Of a stretch of DNA of 64,000 nt, positions 43,756-52,713 are shown in pieces. Below the pieces are notes generated by a model. It was not told the origin of the DNA. It was given only the letters and a program-made list of their open reading frames with translations, and searched no databases. The translations under genes and the position numbers were made by a program. Within the stretch, counting starts at the first letter, position 1. Every line of letters begins with the position of its first letter. This DNA comes from Aquamicrobium sp. (GTDB lineage Bacteria; Pseudomonadota; Alphaproteobacteria; Rhizobiales; Rhizobiaceae), in NCBI GenBank assembly GCA_019739225.1, contig JAHHDT010000006.1, forward strand, positions 667,501 through 731,500, read 5' to 3'.

Positions 43756-44900
43756 TGACGGCGTTGCTGCTGGAAGGGGTCAAGGTCGTCGAGCTTGGCC
43801 AGAATCTCGCCGGTCCTTTTGCCAGCGAAATCCTTGCGGATCTCGGCGCGACCGTGGTCAAGGTCGAGAAGCCGGATGGTGGCGACGACGCGCGCCGCTG
43901 GGGGCCGCCCGTCTCAGCCGATGCGTCGGCCGCGTTTCACGCGATGAACCGCAACAAGCTGTCCGTGGTGCTCGATCTCTCGCGGGCTGAAGACAGGCGG
44001 AAACTCGACGGCCTGCTGGCCGACAGCGACATACTGGTCCACAATCTGCGGCCGGGCGTGATGGAGAAGATGGGTCTGGGGCCGGAGGAAACGACGGCAC
44101 GGCACCCGCGCCTGATCTATTGCGACATGGGTGCCTTCGGTCATCTCGGCCCTATGAAGAACCGCCCCGGTTACGAACCTCTGATGCAGGCGTTTTCCGG
44201 GCTCATCAGCGCCAACGGCCACCCCGATGGCCCACCTGCGCGGATCGGTGCGTCTGTGGTCGATCTCGGTACCGGCATGTGGGCGGCGATTGGCGCGCTT
44301 GCGGCGCTGCTCCGCAGGGCGACGACCGGCAAGGGTTGCGTCGTCAACACGTCGCTGTTCGAGACCGCGTTGCTGTGGTGCGGGTTCCACATGGTCACAT
44401 ACATGACGGGCGGCGGCCTGCCCGTGCGTCACGGAACGGGGCATCCTTTGCTGGTGCCTTACCAGGCGTTCGAAACATCGACCGGGCCGCTGGTGATCGC
44501 AGCCGGCAACGACCGGCTTTTCGCGCGGCTGGCGCAGGTTCTCGGTCATCCGGAGTGGGGCACGGATCCGCGCTTCGTGACCAATGAGGATCGCAGCCGC
44601 AACCGCGCGATACTGCTGCCGATGGTGGCCGAGATTGCAGCGGGCACGACGAAGGAAGAACTTGCCGGGAAGCTCGAGACGGCCGGCATACCCTGCGCGC
44701 CGATCCACACCGTTGACGAGGTACTGGCGCATCCGCAGACGGACGCGCTCGGCATCCTTCAGAAGTCGCCCGGCATCGATCTCAGCCTCGTCGGCATGCC
44801 GATCTCATTCGATGGCGAAAGGCCTGCCTATAGGAAGGACGCGCCCTCGCTCGGCGAGGATAACGCCAGGGTGTTCGGCACCCGCGACGCGGGTCAGTAG
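43755..44900 (+). CDS. Class III (CaiB/BaiF) CoA-transferase
   Basis: This 381-residue enzyme has VVELGQNLAGPFASEILADL, VVKVEKPDGGDDARRWG, FHAMNRNKLSVVLDLS and the catalytic-type aspartate in VVDLGTGMWAAIGALAAL. It is coupled to dctM by a shared base, so its acceptor is probably the acid imported by the TRAP system. Its last seven bases overlap the convergent acyl-CoA dehydrogenase gene. Confidence 0.88.
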   Translation: MTALLLEGVKVVELGQNLAGPFASEILADLGATVVKVEKPDGGDDARRWGPPVSADASAAFHAMNRNKLSVVLDLSRAEDRRKLDGLLADSDILVHNLRPGVMEKMGLGPEETTARHPRLIYCDMGAFGHLGPMKNRPGYEPLMQAFSGLISANGHPDGPPARIGASVVDLGTGMWAAIGALAALLRRATTGKGCVVNTSLFETALLWCGFHMVTYMTGGGLPVRHGTGHPLLVPYQAFETSTGPLVIAAGNDRLFARLAQVLGHPEWGTDPRFVTNEDRSRNRAILLPMVAEIAAGTTKEELAGKLETAGIPCAPIHTVDEVLAHPQTDALGILQKSPGIDLSLVGMPISFDGERPAYRKDAPSLGEDNARVFGTRDAGQ

Positions 44901-46054
44901 GATTTCGGCAGGCCGAGAGCCTTCTCCGCAACGTGGCAGAGGATCAATTCCTCGCTGACGGGCGCGATGAAGTTTAGGATGCTTTCACGGAAATAGCGCT
45001 CGACGTGGTATTCCTTGGCGAAGCCGAAGCCGCCATGGGTTCGCACCGCGCGGAACGCTGCGTCGAACGATGCCTGGCTGGCGAGATATTTGGCGCTGTT
45101 GGCTTCCAGCCCGCAAGGTTGGCCGCTGTCGTAGAGGTGTGCCGCCTTGAACAGCATCAATTCCGCCGCCTGTAGCCGCATCCATATGTCGGCAAGCGGA
45201 TGCTGGATGGCCTGGTTCATGCCGATCGGTCGGCCGAACACGTTGCGCTCGCCGGCATAGGCCGCCGCCTTTTCCAGCACGGCCTGTCCCGCGCCGATGG
45301 CGCTTGCGGCCGCGACGATGCGCTCGGCGTTGAGTCCGTGCAGCAGTACGCGAAAGCCATCGCCGTCCTTGCCGATACGGTCTTCCTCGGGAACTTCGAG
45401 GCCGTCGATGAAGATGGCGTTGGAATCGACCGCCTTGCGGGCCATCTTCTCGATCTCGCGCACCTCGATCCGGTCGCGGTCGAAGCGCGTGTAGAAGACA
45501 GTCATGCCGTCCGTCGGCCTGGCGCAATCCGCGAGCGCCGTCGTGCGTGTAACCAGAAGGATGCGGTCGGCGTGCTGCGCGGTGGAAGTCCAGACCTTGC
45601 GCCCGTTGACGACATAGCCATTGTCGGCCCGTCTGGCGAAGGTGGTGATATGCGTGGTGTCGAGTCCAGCGTCAGGCTCCGTCACGCCAAAGCACGCTCG
45701 CTCCTCGCCGGCGATCAGCGGCGGCAGCATGCGCTGCTTCTGCTCGTCCGTGCCGAAGCCGACGACCGGCTGAAGCCCGAAGATATTGATGTGCACCGAC
45801 GAAGTTGCGGCCAGCCCCAGGCGGCCGATTTCCTTCATCACGATCGCGGCCTCGGTGATGCCGAGACCTGCCCCACCATAAGCCTCCGGAGTGGTGATGC
45901 CGAACCAGCCGTTGCGGGCGACCGCCGTGGCGAAATCGTGCGGAAACCGGCCGTCGCGGTCGCGGTCGAGCCAGTAGCCATCGTCGAATAGCTCGCAGAT
46001 GCGTCGCACCGCTTCCTGTATCGCGCGCTGCTCGTCGCTCAGGGCGAAGTCCAT
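44894..46054 (-). CDS. Acyl-CoA dehydrogenase
   Basis: The 386-residue enzyme has CFGVTEPDAGLDTTHI, VVNGRKVWTSTAQHADRI and RPIGMNQAIQHPLADIWMRL. As in the protein at 10411, the usual YEGT glutamate site is changed (LNFIAP), and a glutamate lies in GLNAERIV. ATG 46054 gives MDFALSDEQRAIQEAVRR, a normal N-terminus; a longer frame extends antisense into the regulator gene. It probably follows the HutC-type regulator in the minus-strand operon 48891-44894. Confidence 0.9.
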   Translation of the reverse strand: MDFALSDEQRAIQEAVRRICELFDDGYWLDRDRDGRFPHDFATAVARNGWFGITTPEAYGGAGLGITEAAIVMKEIGRLGLAATSSVHINIFGLQPVVGFGTDEQKQRMLPPLIAGEERACFGVTEPDAGLDTTHITTFARRADNGYVVNGRKVWTSTAQHADRILLVTRTTALADCARPTDGMTVFYTRFDRDRIEVREIEKMARKAVDSNAIFIDGLEVPEEDRIGKDGDGFRVLLHGLNAERIVAAASAIGAGQAVLEKAAAYAGERNVFGRPIGMNQAIQHPLADIWMRLQAAELMLFKAAHLYDSGQPCGLEANSAKYLASQASFDAAFRAVRTHGGFGFAKEYHVERYFRESILNFIAPVSEELILCHVAEKALGLPKSY

Positions 46055-46074
46055 TGCCTGTCTCCGTGGTTCTG

Positions 46075-46863
46075 TCAGTTGTCGGGGCGCACCGTCGGAC
46101 GCCAGTCGTCCGCCGCGCGCTCGAAGACGTTGGCGATGCGCCGGCGCAGCAGGAAGAGATCGCTGCGGATCACGCTGCGGTGCGCCATCACCGGCGCGGC
46201 TGCCCCCATCTCCGTCAACGTCGAGTCGAGCTGCACGGTCGGCGTCGCGAGCGGTATCTCCAGAAGCTTGGCCACCTCGTGACCGGCGAGATTGACGGTC
46301 ATCGCCTGGTCGCCCACCAGATGGCTGAGCCCGGTGTGGTCGCGGACAAGCTGCGCATAGAGGCGCGTGCGATCCAGCCCTTGGGGAATCATCTCGAAGT
46401 AGCGGCGCGGCATGATGAAATCGACGATCGAGTACGGCATCTCCTCGAAGAGATGCAGCTTGCGAGCGCTTACCAGCGGGCCTTCGGTCTCGGGAATGAA
46501 GCGCGCCGGGCCGTAGCTGCGGGTACATTCCGCGTGGCCGATGATCCTGATCGAGAACCGCGGATCGAGATTGAGCTGGTCGTGGCCGGGGGCCTGCGGA
46601 TTGGCGCTGCGCACGGGTGGCGCCTTCAGCACATAGGTGCCTCGCCCGCGCTGGCTCGACAGGTAACCCTCATCCTGCAGGATGCCGATCGCCTGCCGGA
46701 TGGTCGCTCGCGCGACGCCGTAGGCGTCCTGCAACGCGGGAAGCGGCGGGATCTGCGCGCCGACAGCCCACTCGCCCTGTCCGATCATGTCGCGGAACAG
46801 GCTGGCGAGCTTGATGTAAAGCGGGATGCCGTCGTCCTGGCTGAAAGCACTGCCTCTGGTCAC
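46075..46863 (-). CDS. GntR-family regulator, HutC subfamily (UTRA domain)
   Basis: The 262-residue regulator has a GntR winged HTH at about 10-75 (IPLYIKLASLFRDMIGQGEW, LPALQDAYGVARATIRQAIG) and a UTRA effector domain (YGPARFIPETEGPLVSARKL onward). GTG 46863 is chosen because GGAGGGG lies six bases upstream and the start falls just after the crotonase stop (46880); a frame from 47019 would overlap that gene. It lies within the CoA-transferase/crotonase/dehydrogenase set and probably controls it in response to the substrate or its CoA ester. Confidence 0.85.
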   Translation of the reverse strand: MTRGSAFSQDDGIPLYIKLASLFRDMIGQGEWAVGAQIPPLPALQDAYGVARATIRQAIGILQDEGYLSSQRGRGTYVLKAPPVRSANPQAPGHDQLNLDPRFSIRIIGHAECTRSYGPARFIPETEGPLVSARKLHLFEEMPYSIVDFIMPRRYFEMIPQGLDRTRLYAQLVRDHTGLSHLVGDQAMTVNLAGHEVAKLLEIPLATPTVQLDSTLTEMGAAAPVMAHRSVIRSDLFLLRRRIANVFERAADDWRPTVRPDN

Positions 46864-46879
46864 CGCCTGCCCCTCCGTT

Positions 46880-47656
46880 TCAACGACCCGTGAAGACCGG
46901 CGGCCGGCGCTCGTGCGCGGCCTTGATGCCTTCACGGAAATCGTCAGTCTGGAAGTGAATGCGCTGTTCGGCAATCTCGCGTTCGATCGCTTGACGCACG
47001 AGAGCCGCACGATCCCCAAGCAATGTGTGCCGCATGGATTGCACGGCTATCGGCGCGCCTGAGGCGATCTCGCGGGCAAGGGCCATTGCCTCGTCGTCGA
47101 GCGCGGACTGCGGCACCACTTTTTCGACAAGACCGATGCGGTTTGCTTCCTCGGCGGAGAGCCGGCGGCCGGTCTGCAGCATCAACGATGCGGCCTGAAG
47201 GCCGACGACCCGCGGCAACGTCGCGCTGATGCCGAAGCCGGAATGAACGCCCAGCCGTGCGAAATTCGCGGAGAACCATGCCGTGTCGCTGGCAACCCGG
47301 AAATCCGCCACAAGCGCGACGCCGAGACCGCCGCCGATCGCCGGGCCCTGCACGGCGGCAATGACCGGCTTCGACACTTCGAAAAGCGCGATGGCGCTGC
47401 GGTAGATGCGCATCGCCACATCGGCATCGACACCGTTGCCGTCGCTGCCGAACTGCGCGCCGGCGCAAAAGGTCTTGCCCTCTGCGCGAAGCAGGATGGC
47501 CCGGCATTGCCGGTCGGCCTCGAGTTCGCGAAAGGCGGAAAGCAGCCCTTCGACCGACGCGCCGTCGAAATAGTTGTGCGGCGGACGGGAGAAGGTCACG
47601 ATTCCGACGTGGCCGTCTCGGGCCACAGATATTTGGCTGTCTGGTGCCGTTGCCAT
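46880..47656 (-). CDS. Enoyl-CoA hydratase/isomerase family protein
   Basis: This 258-residue crotonase has GKTFCAGAQFGSDG and GPAIGGGLGVALVADF oxyanion-hole segments. Both classical hydratase glutamates are missing (glycine and phenylalanine at the two sites), so the reaction may be isomerisation, decarboxylation or hydrolysis, not hydration. It starts 2 nt after the CoA-transferase stop. Confidence 0.87.
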   Translation of the reverse strand: MATAPDSQISVARDGHVGIVTFSRPPHNYFDGASVEGLLSAFRELEADRQCRAILLRAEGKTFCAGAQFGSDGNGVDADVAMRIYRSAIALFEVSKPVIAAVQGPAIGGGLGVALVADFRVASDTAWFSANFARLGVHSGFGISATLPRVVGLQAASLMLQTGRRLSAEEANRIGLVEKVVPQSALDDEAMALAREIASGAPIAVQSMRHTLLGDRAALVRQAIEREIAEQRIHFQTDDFREGIKAAHERRPPVFTGR

Positions 47657-47658
47657 CG

Positions 47659-48891
47659 CTATCCGGCCTTTCGGGCTGCTTGCGTGCCTTCATCCGAGAA
47701 GGTGCGAACAACGCCGCGCGCCTGAAGCGCTGCGATCTGCTCGTCCGAAAGCCCGACTTCGCGGAGGACCTCCAGCGTATGCTCCCCGATCTCCGGCGGA
47801 TGGCGGTCCGAGCCGACATCGACGTCGCGAACCGAGAACGGTGCGCGGGTCCGGCGCAAGCGCCCTTGCGACGGGTGGTCGTATTCCTCGAAAAGTTTCA
47901 CGGCCTCGAGGTGCGGGTCTTGCTCCAGATCCTCCATCTGCAGAACCGGTGCGCAAGGAATGTCGAGCCGGTCGAAGAGCTCGCGCCATTCGGCCGTGGT
48001 GCGGGTCGGCAGGATTTCGTTCGAAGCGATTTCGTACAGGCCTGCAATGTTGTTGGCCATCGCATGCTGGTCGGCCATCAACGGGCCGTCGAGCACGTCC
48101 TGCCTGCCGGTTTCCGCGAGGAAGCGCTGCCAGTGCTCGTATTTGTAGACGCCATGGACGATGTAGCCGTCCTGAGTCGGTGCCGGCTGACGATAGGGGC
48201 TCATGACGCGCTTGTAGCCCAAGCCCGCCTCTGGCGGGACGAAGGTGTGGCCGTTGAGATGCTGGTTCAGTACCACGGTGACCGCGGCCTCGAACATCGG
48301 CGTCTCGATATAGCAGCCCTTGCCGGTGGCGCGCTGGCGGTGGAGCCCGGCGAGCATCGCCTGTCCAAGCATCAGCGCAACGACCTTGTCGGCAATCGCG
48401 ATCGGCAGGAAGGTGGGCTTGCCGGAGCCGACGCCGTTGACCGCGGCAAGGCCGGAATAGGCCTGGATGATGTCGTCGAAGGCTGGAAAGTCGGCATAGG
48501 GTCCGTCTTGGCCGAAACCGATTGCAGCGCAGTAGACGACCTTCGGGTTGAGCGCCTTGACGGCTTCGTAGCCGAGCCCAAGCCGCTCGATCGCCTTGAC
48601 CCGCATGTTGTGGACGACGATGTCGGCGTCCTTCAGAAGGGCATTGAGGGTCTCGCGGGCCTCGGGGTCCTTGAGGTCGAGCGAAATGCTGCGCTTGTTG
48701 CGGTTCACCGACATCCACTGCGCGGTCATGCCTCGCTTCCGGCCGAGGCCGAGATTCCGGTAATAGTCGCCTTCGAGCGACTCGACCTTGACGACGTCGG
48801 CGCCGAAATCACCCAGGAACTGGGTGGCGTAGGGGGCCATGAGAATATGGCCGATCTCGACGACTTTCACGCCGTCCAGAAACTTCATCAT
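47659..48891 (-). CDS. Class III (CaiB/BaiF) CoA-transferase
   Basis: The 410-residue protein has VKVVEIGHILMAPYATQFLGDFG, VVKVESLEGDYYRNLG, SVNRNKRSISLDLKD and an aspartate in IAIADKVVALMLGQAMLAGL at the catalytic position. Two ATGs in a row occur at 48891/48888; GGAGGAG is about nine bases upstream. It leads the minus-strand operon with the crotonase, regulator and dehydrogenase. A CATATG/ATAGTATG-rich AT stretch at 48917-48952 probably holds its promoter. Confidence 0.88.
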   Translation of the reverse strand: MMKFLDGVKVVEIGHILMAPYATQFLGDFGADVVKVESLEGDYYRNLGLGRKRGMTAQWMSVNRNKRSISLDLKDPEARETLNALLKDADIVVHNMRVKAIERLGLGYEAVKALNPKVVYCAAIGFGQDGPYADFPAFDDIIQAYSGLAAVNGVGSGKPTFLPIAIADKVVALMLGQAMLAGLHRQRATGKGCYIETPMFEAAVTVVLNQHLNGHTFVPPEAGLGYKRVMSPYRQPAPTQDGYIVHGVYKYEHWQRFLAETGRQDVLDGPLMADQHAMANNIAGLYEIASNEILPTRTTAEWRELFDRLDIPCAPVLQMEDLEQDPHLEAVKLFEEYDHPSQGRLRRTRAPFSVRDVDVGSDRHPPEIGEHTLEVLREVGLSDEQIAALQARGVVRTFSDEGTQAARKAG

Positions 48892-49019
48892 GGGGCGACG
48901 CTCCTCCGCTGTCCCAACCAAATGATCAATAGTATGTATGACCATATGTTTCGGGTCAACCGAAGCGGGGAGCAAACCTGGGGGCGTTGCAGTCTGCTGC
49001 GACAGCGGCCATCCGGCCG

Positions 49020-49907
49020 CTACGCCATCCCTTCCTGCATCCTGCCGTAGTCTGCGCCGACCGCCAGGAATGCGTCCGTCACGACGGATGTTTCCCCGGC
49101 CAGCGCAAAGGCAACTTCATTGTAGCGCGTGTTCATCTCGGCAACCGGCACGCGCTTGACGGCATCGTGCCGGCCGGTTCCGTGGCGCCATATGAAGCCG
49201 ATGCCGATATTGTTGGCGACCGCCTCGTAGGCCGCGTCACGCGCGTCGAGCACGAGAAGCGGCTTTGGCGTGAGGCCGGCCTGCGCGAATGCGCGATCGA
49301 CCACGCGTTGGGTCGAGGAACCGCGAGCGCGGAAGATCAGCGGCTGGCGCATCAGCTCGGCGCAGGTCAATTGCTTGCGCGACGCGAGCGGATGGCTGGC
49401 GTGAAGCATCGCGACGACCTCCTGGCTGACAAGGGCCTGTGCGCGAAACCGTCCGTCGCGCGGAATGTCCGGTAGCACGCCGACATCGACGCTGCGCGAC
49501 AGCACCGCCTTGATGATGCGTTCATGCGAACCGGTCTCGACCGCGATGCCGACACCGGGATGGCGTTGCCGAAAGAGCGCGATAACGGCCATGCCTGGCA
49601 TGGAATTGCCGAGGCCGATGGTGATGCGGCCGTCCCTCAGCGTGGCATGACGCGTCATGATGCGCTCGGCCTCGCGTTCGCTTTCCGCCATGCGTTCGGC
49701 AATGTCGCAAAGCTGCGTGCAGAGCGGCGTGGGATGCAGCGCGCCGCCACGGCGCATGAAAAGCCTGACCGAGTAGAGTGCTTCCGCTTCGCGGATATGC
49801 TGCGAAACCGTTGGCTGAGAGACGCCAAGCTGGCGTGCCGCAGCGGCATAGGAGCCGTTCTGCGCAACGGCGTTGATCGCTCTGATGCGCGCAAGTGTAA
49901 GCGACAT
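49020..49907 (-). CDS. LysR-family transcriptional regulator
   Basis: The 295-residue regulator has HTH MSLTLARIRAINAVAQNGSY then AAAARQLGVSQPTVSQHIRE, followed by a LysR effector domain (RITIGLGNSMPGMAVIALFR). ATG 49907 follows GAGGA by about six bases. It is divergent from the HAD-ABC-phosphoesterase operon with 115 nt between, in which three successive dyads are present. It probably regulates that operon, with a phosphorylated or organic ligand as a possible effector. Confidence 0.88.
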   Translation of the reverse strand: MSLTLARIRAINAVAQNGSYAAAARQLGVSQPTVSQHIREAEALYSVRLFMRRGGALHPTPLCTQLCDIAERMAESEREAERIMTRHATLRDGRITIGLGNSMPGMAVIALFRQRHPGVGIAVETGSHERIIKAVLSRSVDVGVLPDIPRDGRFRAQALVSQEVVAMLHASHPLASRKQLTCAELMRQPLIFRARGSSTQRVVDRAFAQAGLTPKPLLVLDARDAAYEAVANNIGIGFIWRHGTGRHDAVKRVPVAEMNTRYNEVAFALAGETSVVTDAFLAVGADYGRMQEGMA

Positions 49908-49922
49908 CGCTGTCCTCAAGGT

Positions 49923-49978
49923 GAAATCTTCGATTTCGCAAGGTCTAGCCTTGGTTTGTTACGGGCGTGTCACACGCC
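49923..49978. promoter_or_regulatory. Three consecutive inverted repeats in the LysR/HAD divergent region
   Basis: GAAATC-TTC-GATTTC (49923-49937), CAAGG-TCTAG-CCTTG (49939-49953) and GGCGTG-TCA-CACGCC (49964-49978) are perfect dyads in a 56-nt stretch. LysR-type regulators often bind two or three such sites between divergent promoters. Confidence 0.5.
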
Positions 49979-50022
49979 GCCCACATGGTCCCGCTCGCAT
50001 GAACAAGCGACGAGGACCAACG

Positions 50023-50801
50023 ATGCGCCATGTGGAGACAGTCAGGAGTTTTGCCGAGATCGACGCCGCGGCACGATCGATCGTGCTGTGCGATCTCGAC
50101 GGGTGCCTGATCTCCGGCCGCCACGTGCACGAGGGCGCGCGCGCGTTCGTCAACGCCTGCGGCGATCGGCTGTGGATCGTCTCCAACAATTCGTCGGACA
50201 CGGCCGAAACGCTTGCTTCCCGCCTCGATGAGCTCGGCATCGGCGTGGATGCCGCACGGATACTGCTAGCCGGCGAAGAGTCGGTTCGCAGGCTCGCCGA
50301 TGATCCGCATGCGAAGGCAGTACTCGTCTATGCCGACGCACCGCTGCGGTCGCTCGCGACAAGTCTCGGCATTGCAAACAGCGGTGGCGTGCCGGAGGTC
50401 GTGCTTCTTGGCCGGGATTCGCGCTTCAGCCTGGAACTCGCCGAGGAGATCGCCTCGCATATCGTCGATGGGGCGGTGCTGTGGGCGACCAATCTCGACC
50501 TGACGCACCCGACCGCCCACGGCCGGCCGGTGCCGGAGACCGGCGCGCTTGTCGCCGCCATCGAAGCCTGTACCGGCCCGTTGCACATAAAGTCCGTCGG
50601 CAAACCGGCCGCGGATCTGATCGAGATCGCGCTCGAACGCAGCGGGGCCGATCGTGGCCGGGCTCTCTTCGTTGGCGACAACGACGCTACCGACGGTGTG
50701 GCCGCGCGCGCAGCCGGGATCGACTTCCTGCGCATCCTGCATCCCGCAATCGCGCCAAAGCTCAGCATCGCCTCCCATCTCAACGGCAGGGAGAGCGTGT
50801 C

Positions 50802-50808
<7 letters not shown>
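50023..50808 (+). CDS. HAD-superfamily phosphatase, NagD (IIA) type
   Basis: The 261-residue cytoplasmic phosphatase has the nucleophile motif Asp24-x-Asp26 (LCDLDGCLI), motif II in WIVSNNSSD, a lysine in SVGKPAADLIE and motif IV FVGDNDATDG. NagD-type enzymes act on sugar phosphates, nucleotides, phosphoglycolate or 4-nitrophenylphosphate. ATG 50023 has GAGGA seven bases upstream; earlier ATG 49999 lacks it. It overlaps the permease gene by 7 nt, so this phosphatase is made with an ABC transporter, which is unusual. Confidence 0.85.
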
Positions 50809-51728
<920 letters not shown>

Positions 51729-51731
51729 GCT

Positions 51732-52634
51732 ATGGCCGACATTTCGTTGCGTTCCGGTCTGGTCGACAAGCCGTCGCTGCTCTCGGGTGCGCTGTCGCTC
51801 TGGCGGTCCGCCGATGCCGTCCAGCGTGTGGCGATAGTCACCGCGTTCGCGTTGCTGGCGGCGGCGATCGCAGCTCCGCTGATCGCGCCGCACGGACCGC
51901 TTGACCAGAGCCTCCTGTCGCGGCTGTCGCCGCCGATCGGTTTCGAGCGTTACCGGGACGGCTTCCTTCTCGGCACCGACGAGCTTGGACGGGACATCCT
52001 TTCGCGGACGCTCTACGGCCTGCGGCTGACGCTGTCGCTTGCGCTGCTGGGATCGATCATCGGACTGCTGATCGGCGGGCTGCTCGGCCTTCTGTCCGGT
52101 CTTCGCGGGGGACTGTTCGAAGACATCGTCATGGGCGCCGTCGATGCGCAGATCGCCATCCCGTTCACGCTGATCGCGCTGCTCTTCCTCGCCATCTTCG
52201 GTTCCAGCCTGACCGTGATGGTGTGCGTGCTGGGTGTGTATGGCTGGGAGCAATATGCCCGGATCGTGCGCGGCGAGGTGAAGAAGCTGAAGGCGATGCC
52301 GTTCGTGGAGGCTGCGCGGGCGGCCGGCGCATCGAACTTCCGGATTGCCACCCGGCATGTCCTGCCGAACGTGGTCTCGCCGCTGGTCGTCCAGTTCACG
52401 CTCTCATTCTCCAACATCGTGCTTCTGGAATCGACGCTCTCGTTCCTCGGTCTCGGCGTACAGCCGCCGACGGCGACGCTCGGCTCGATGGTCGGCTTCG
52501 GGCGCGACTACATGCCGACGGCGCCGTGGGTGGTGATCGTGCCGGCGCTCGCGATCCTGCTTGTCACCTTCGCCGTGCAGATCCTCGGCGACTGGCTGCG
52601 CGACCGCGCCGACGTGCGCCTGAGGGCGCGCTGA
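51732..52634 (+). CDS. ABC transporter permease, DppC type
   Basis: The 300-residue inner-membrane permease has the DppC hallmark LGTDELGRDILSRTLYGLR and the EAA loop FVEAARAAGASNFRIATRHVLPN. It pairs with the DppB-type subunit. The binding-protein gene follows after 79 nt. Confidence 0.93.
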   Translation: MADISLRSGLVDKPSLLSGALSLWRSADAVQRVAIVTAFALLAAAIAAPLIAPHGPLDQSLLSRLSPPIGFERYRDGFLLGTDELGRDILSRTLYGLRLTLSLALLGSIIGLLIGGLLGLLSGLRGGLFEDIVMGAVDAQIAIPFTLIALLFLAIFGSSLTVMVCVLGVYGWEQYARIVRGEVKKLKAMPFVEAARAAGASNFRIATRHVLPNVVSPLVVQFTLSFSNIVLLESTLSFLGLGVQPPTATLGSMVGFGRDYMPTAPWVVIVPALAILLVTFAVQILGDWLRDRADVRLRAR

Positions 52635-52713
52635 CCTGAAATTCATAAAGAGAGGCCGGGGCCGCCGGTCCACAAGACATCTGGCTCAACACCCTTACGG
52701 AGGCTTCAAAGCC

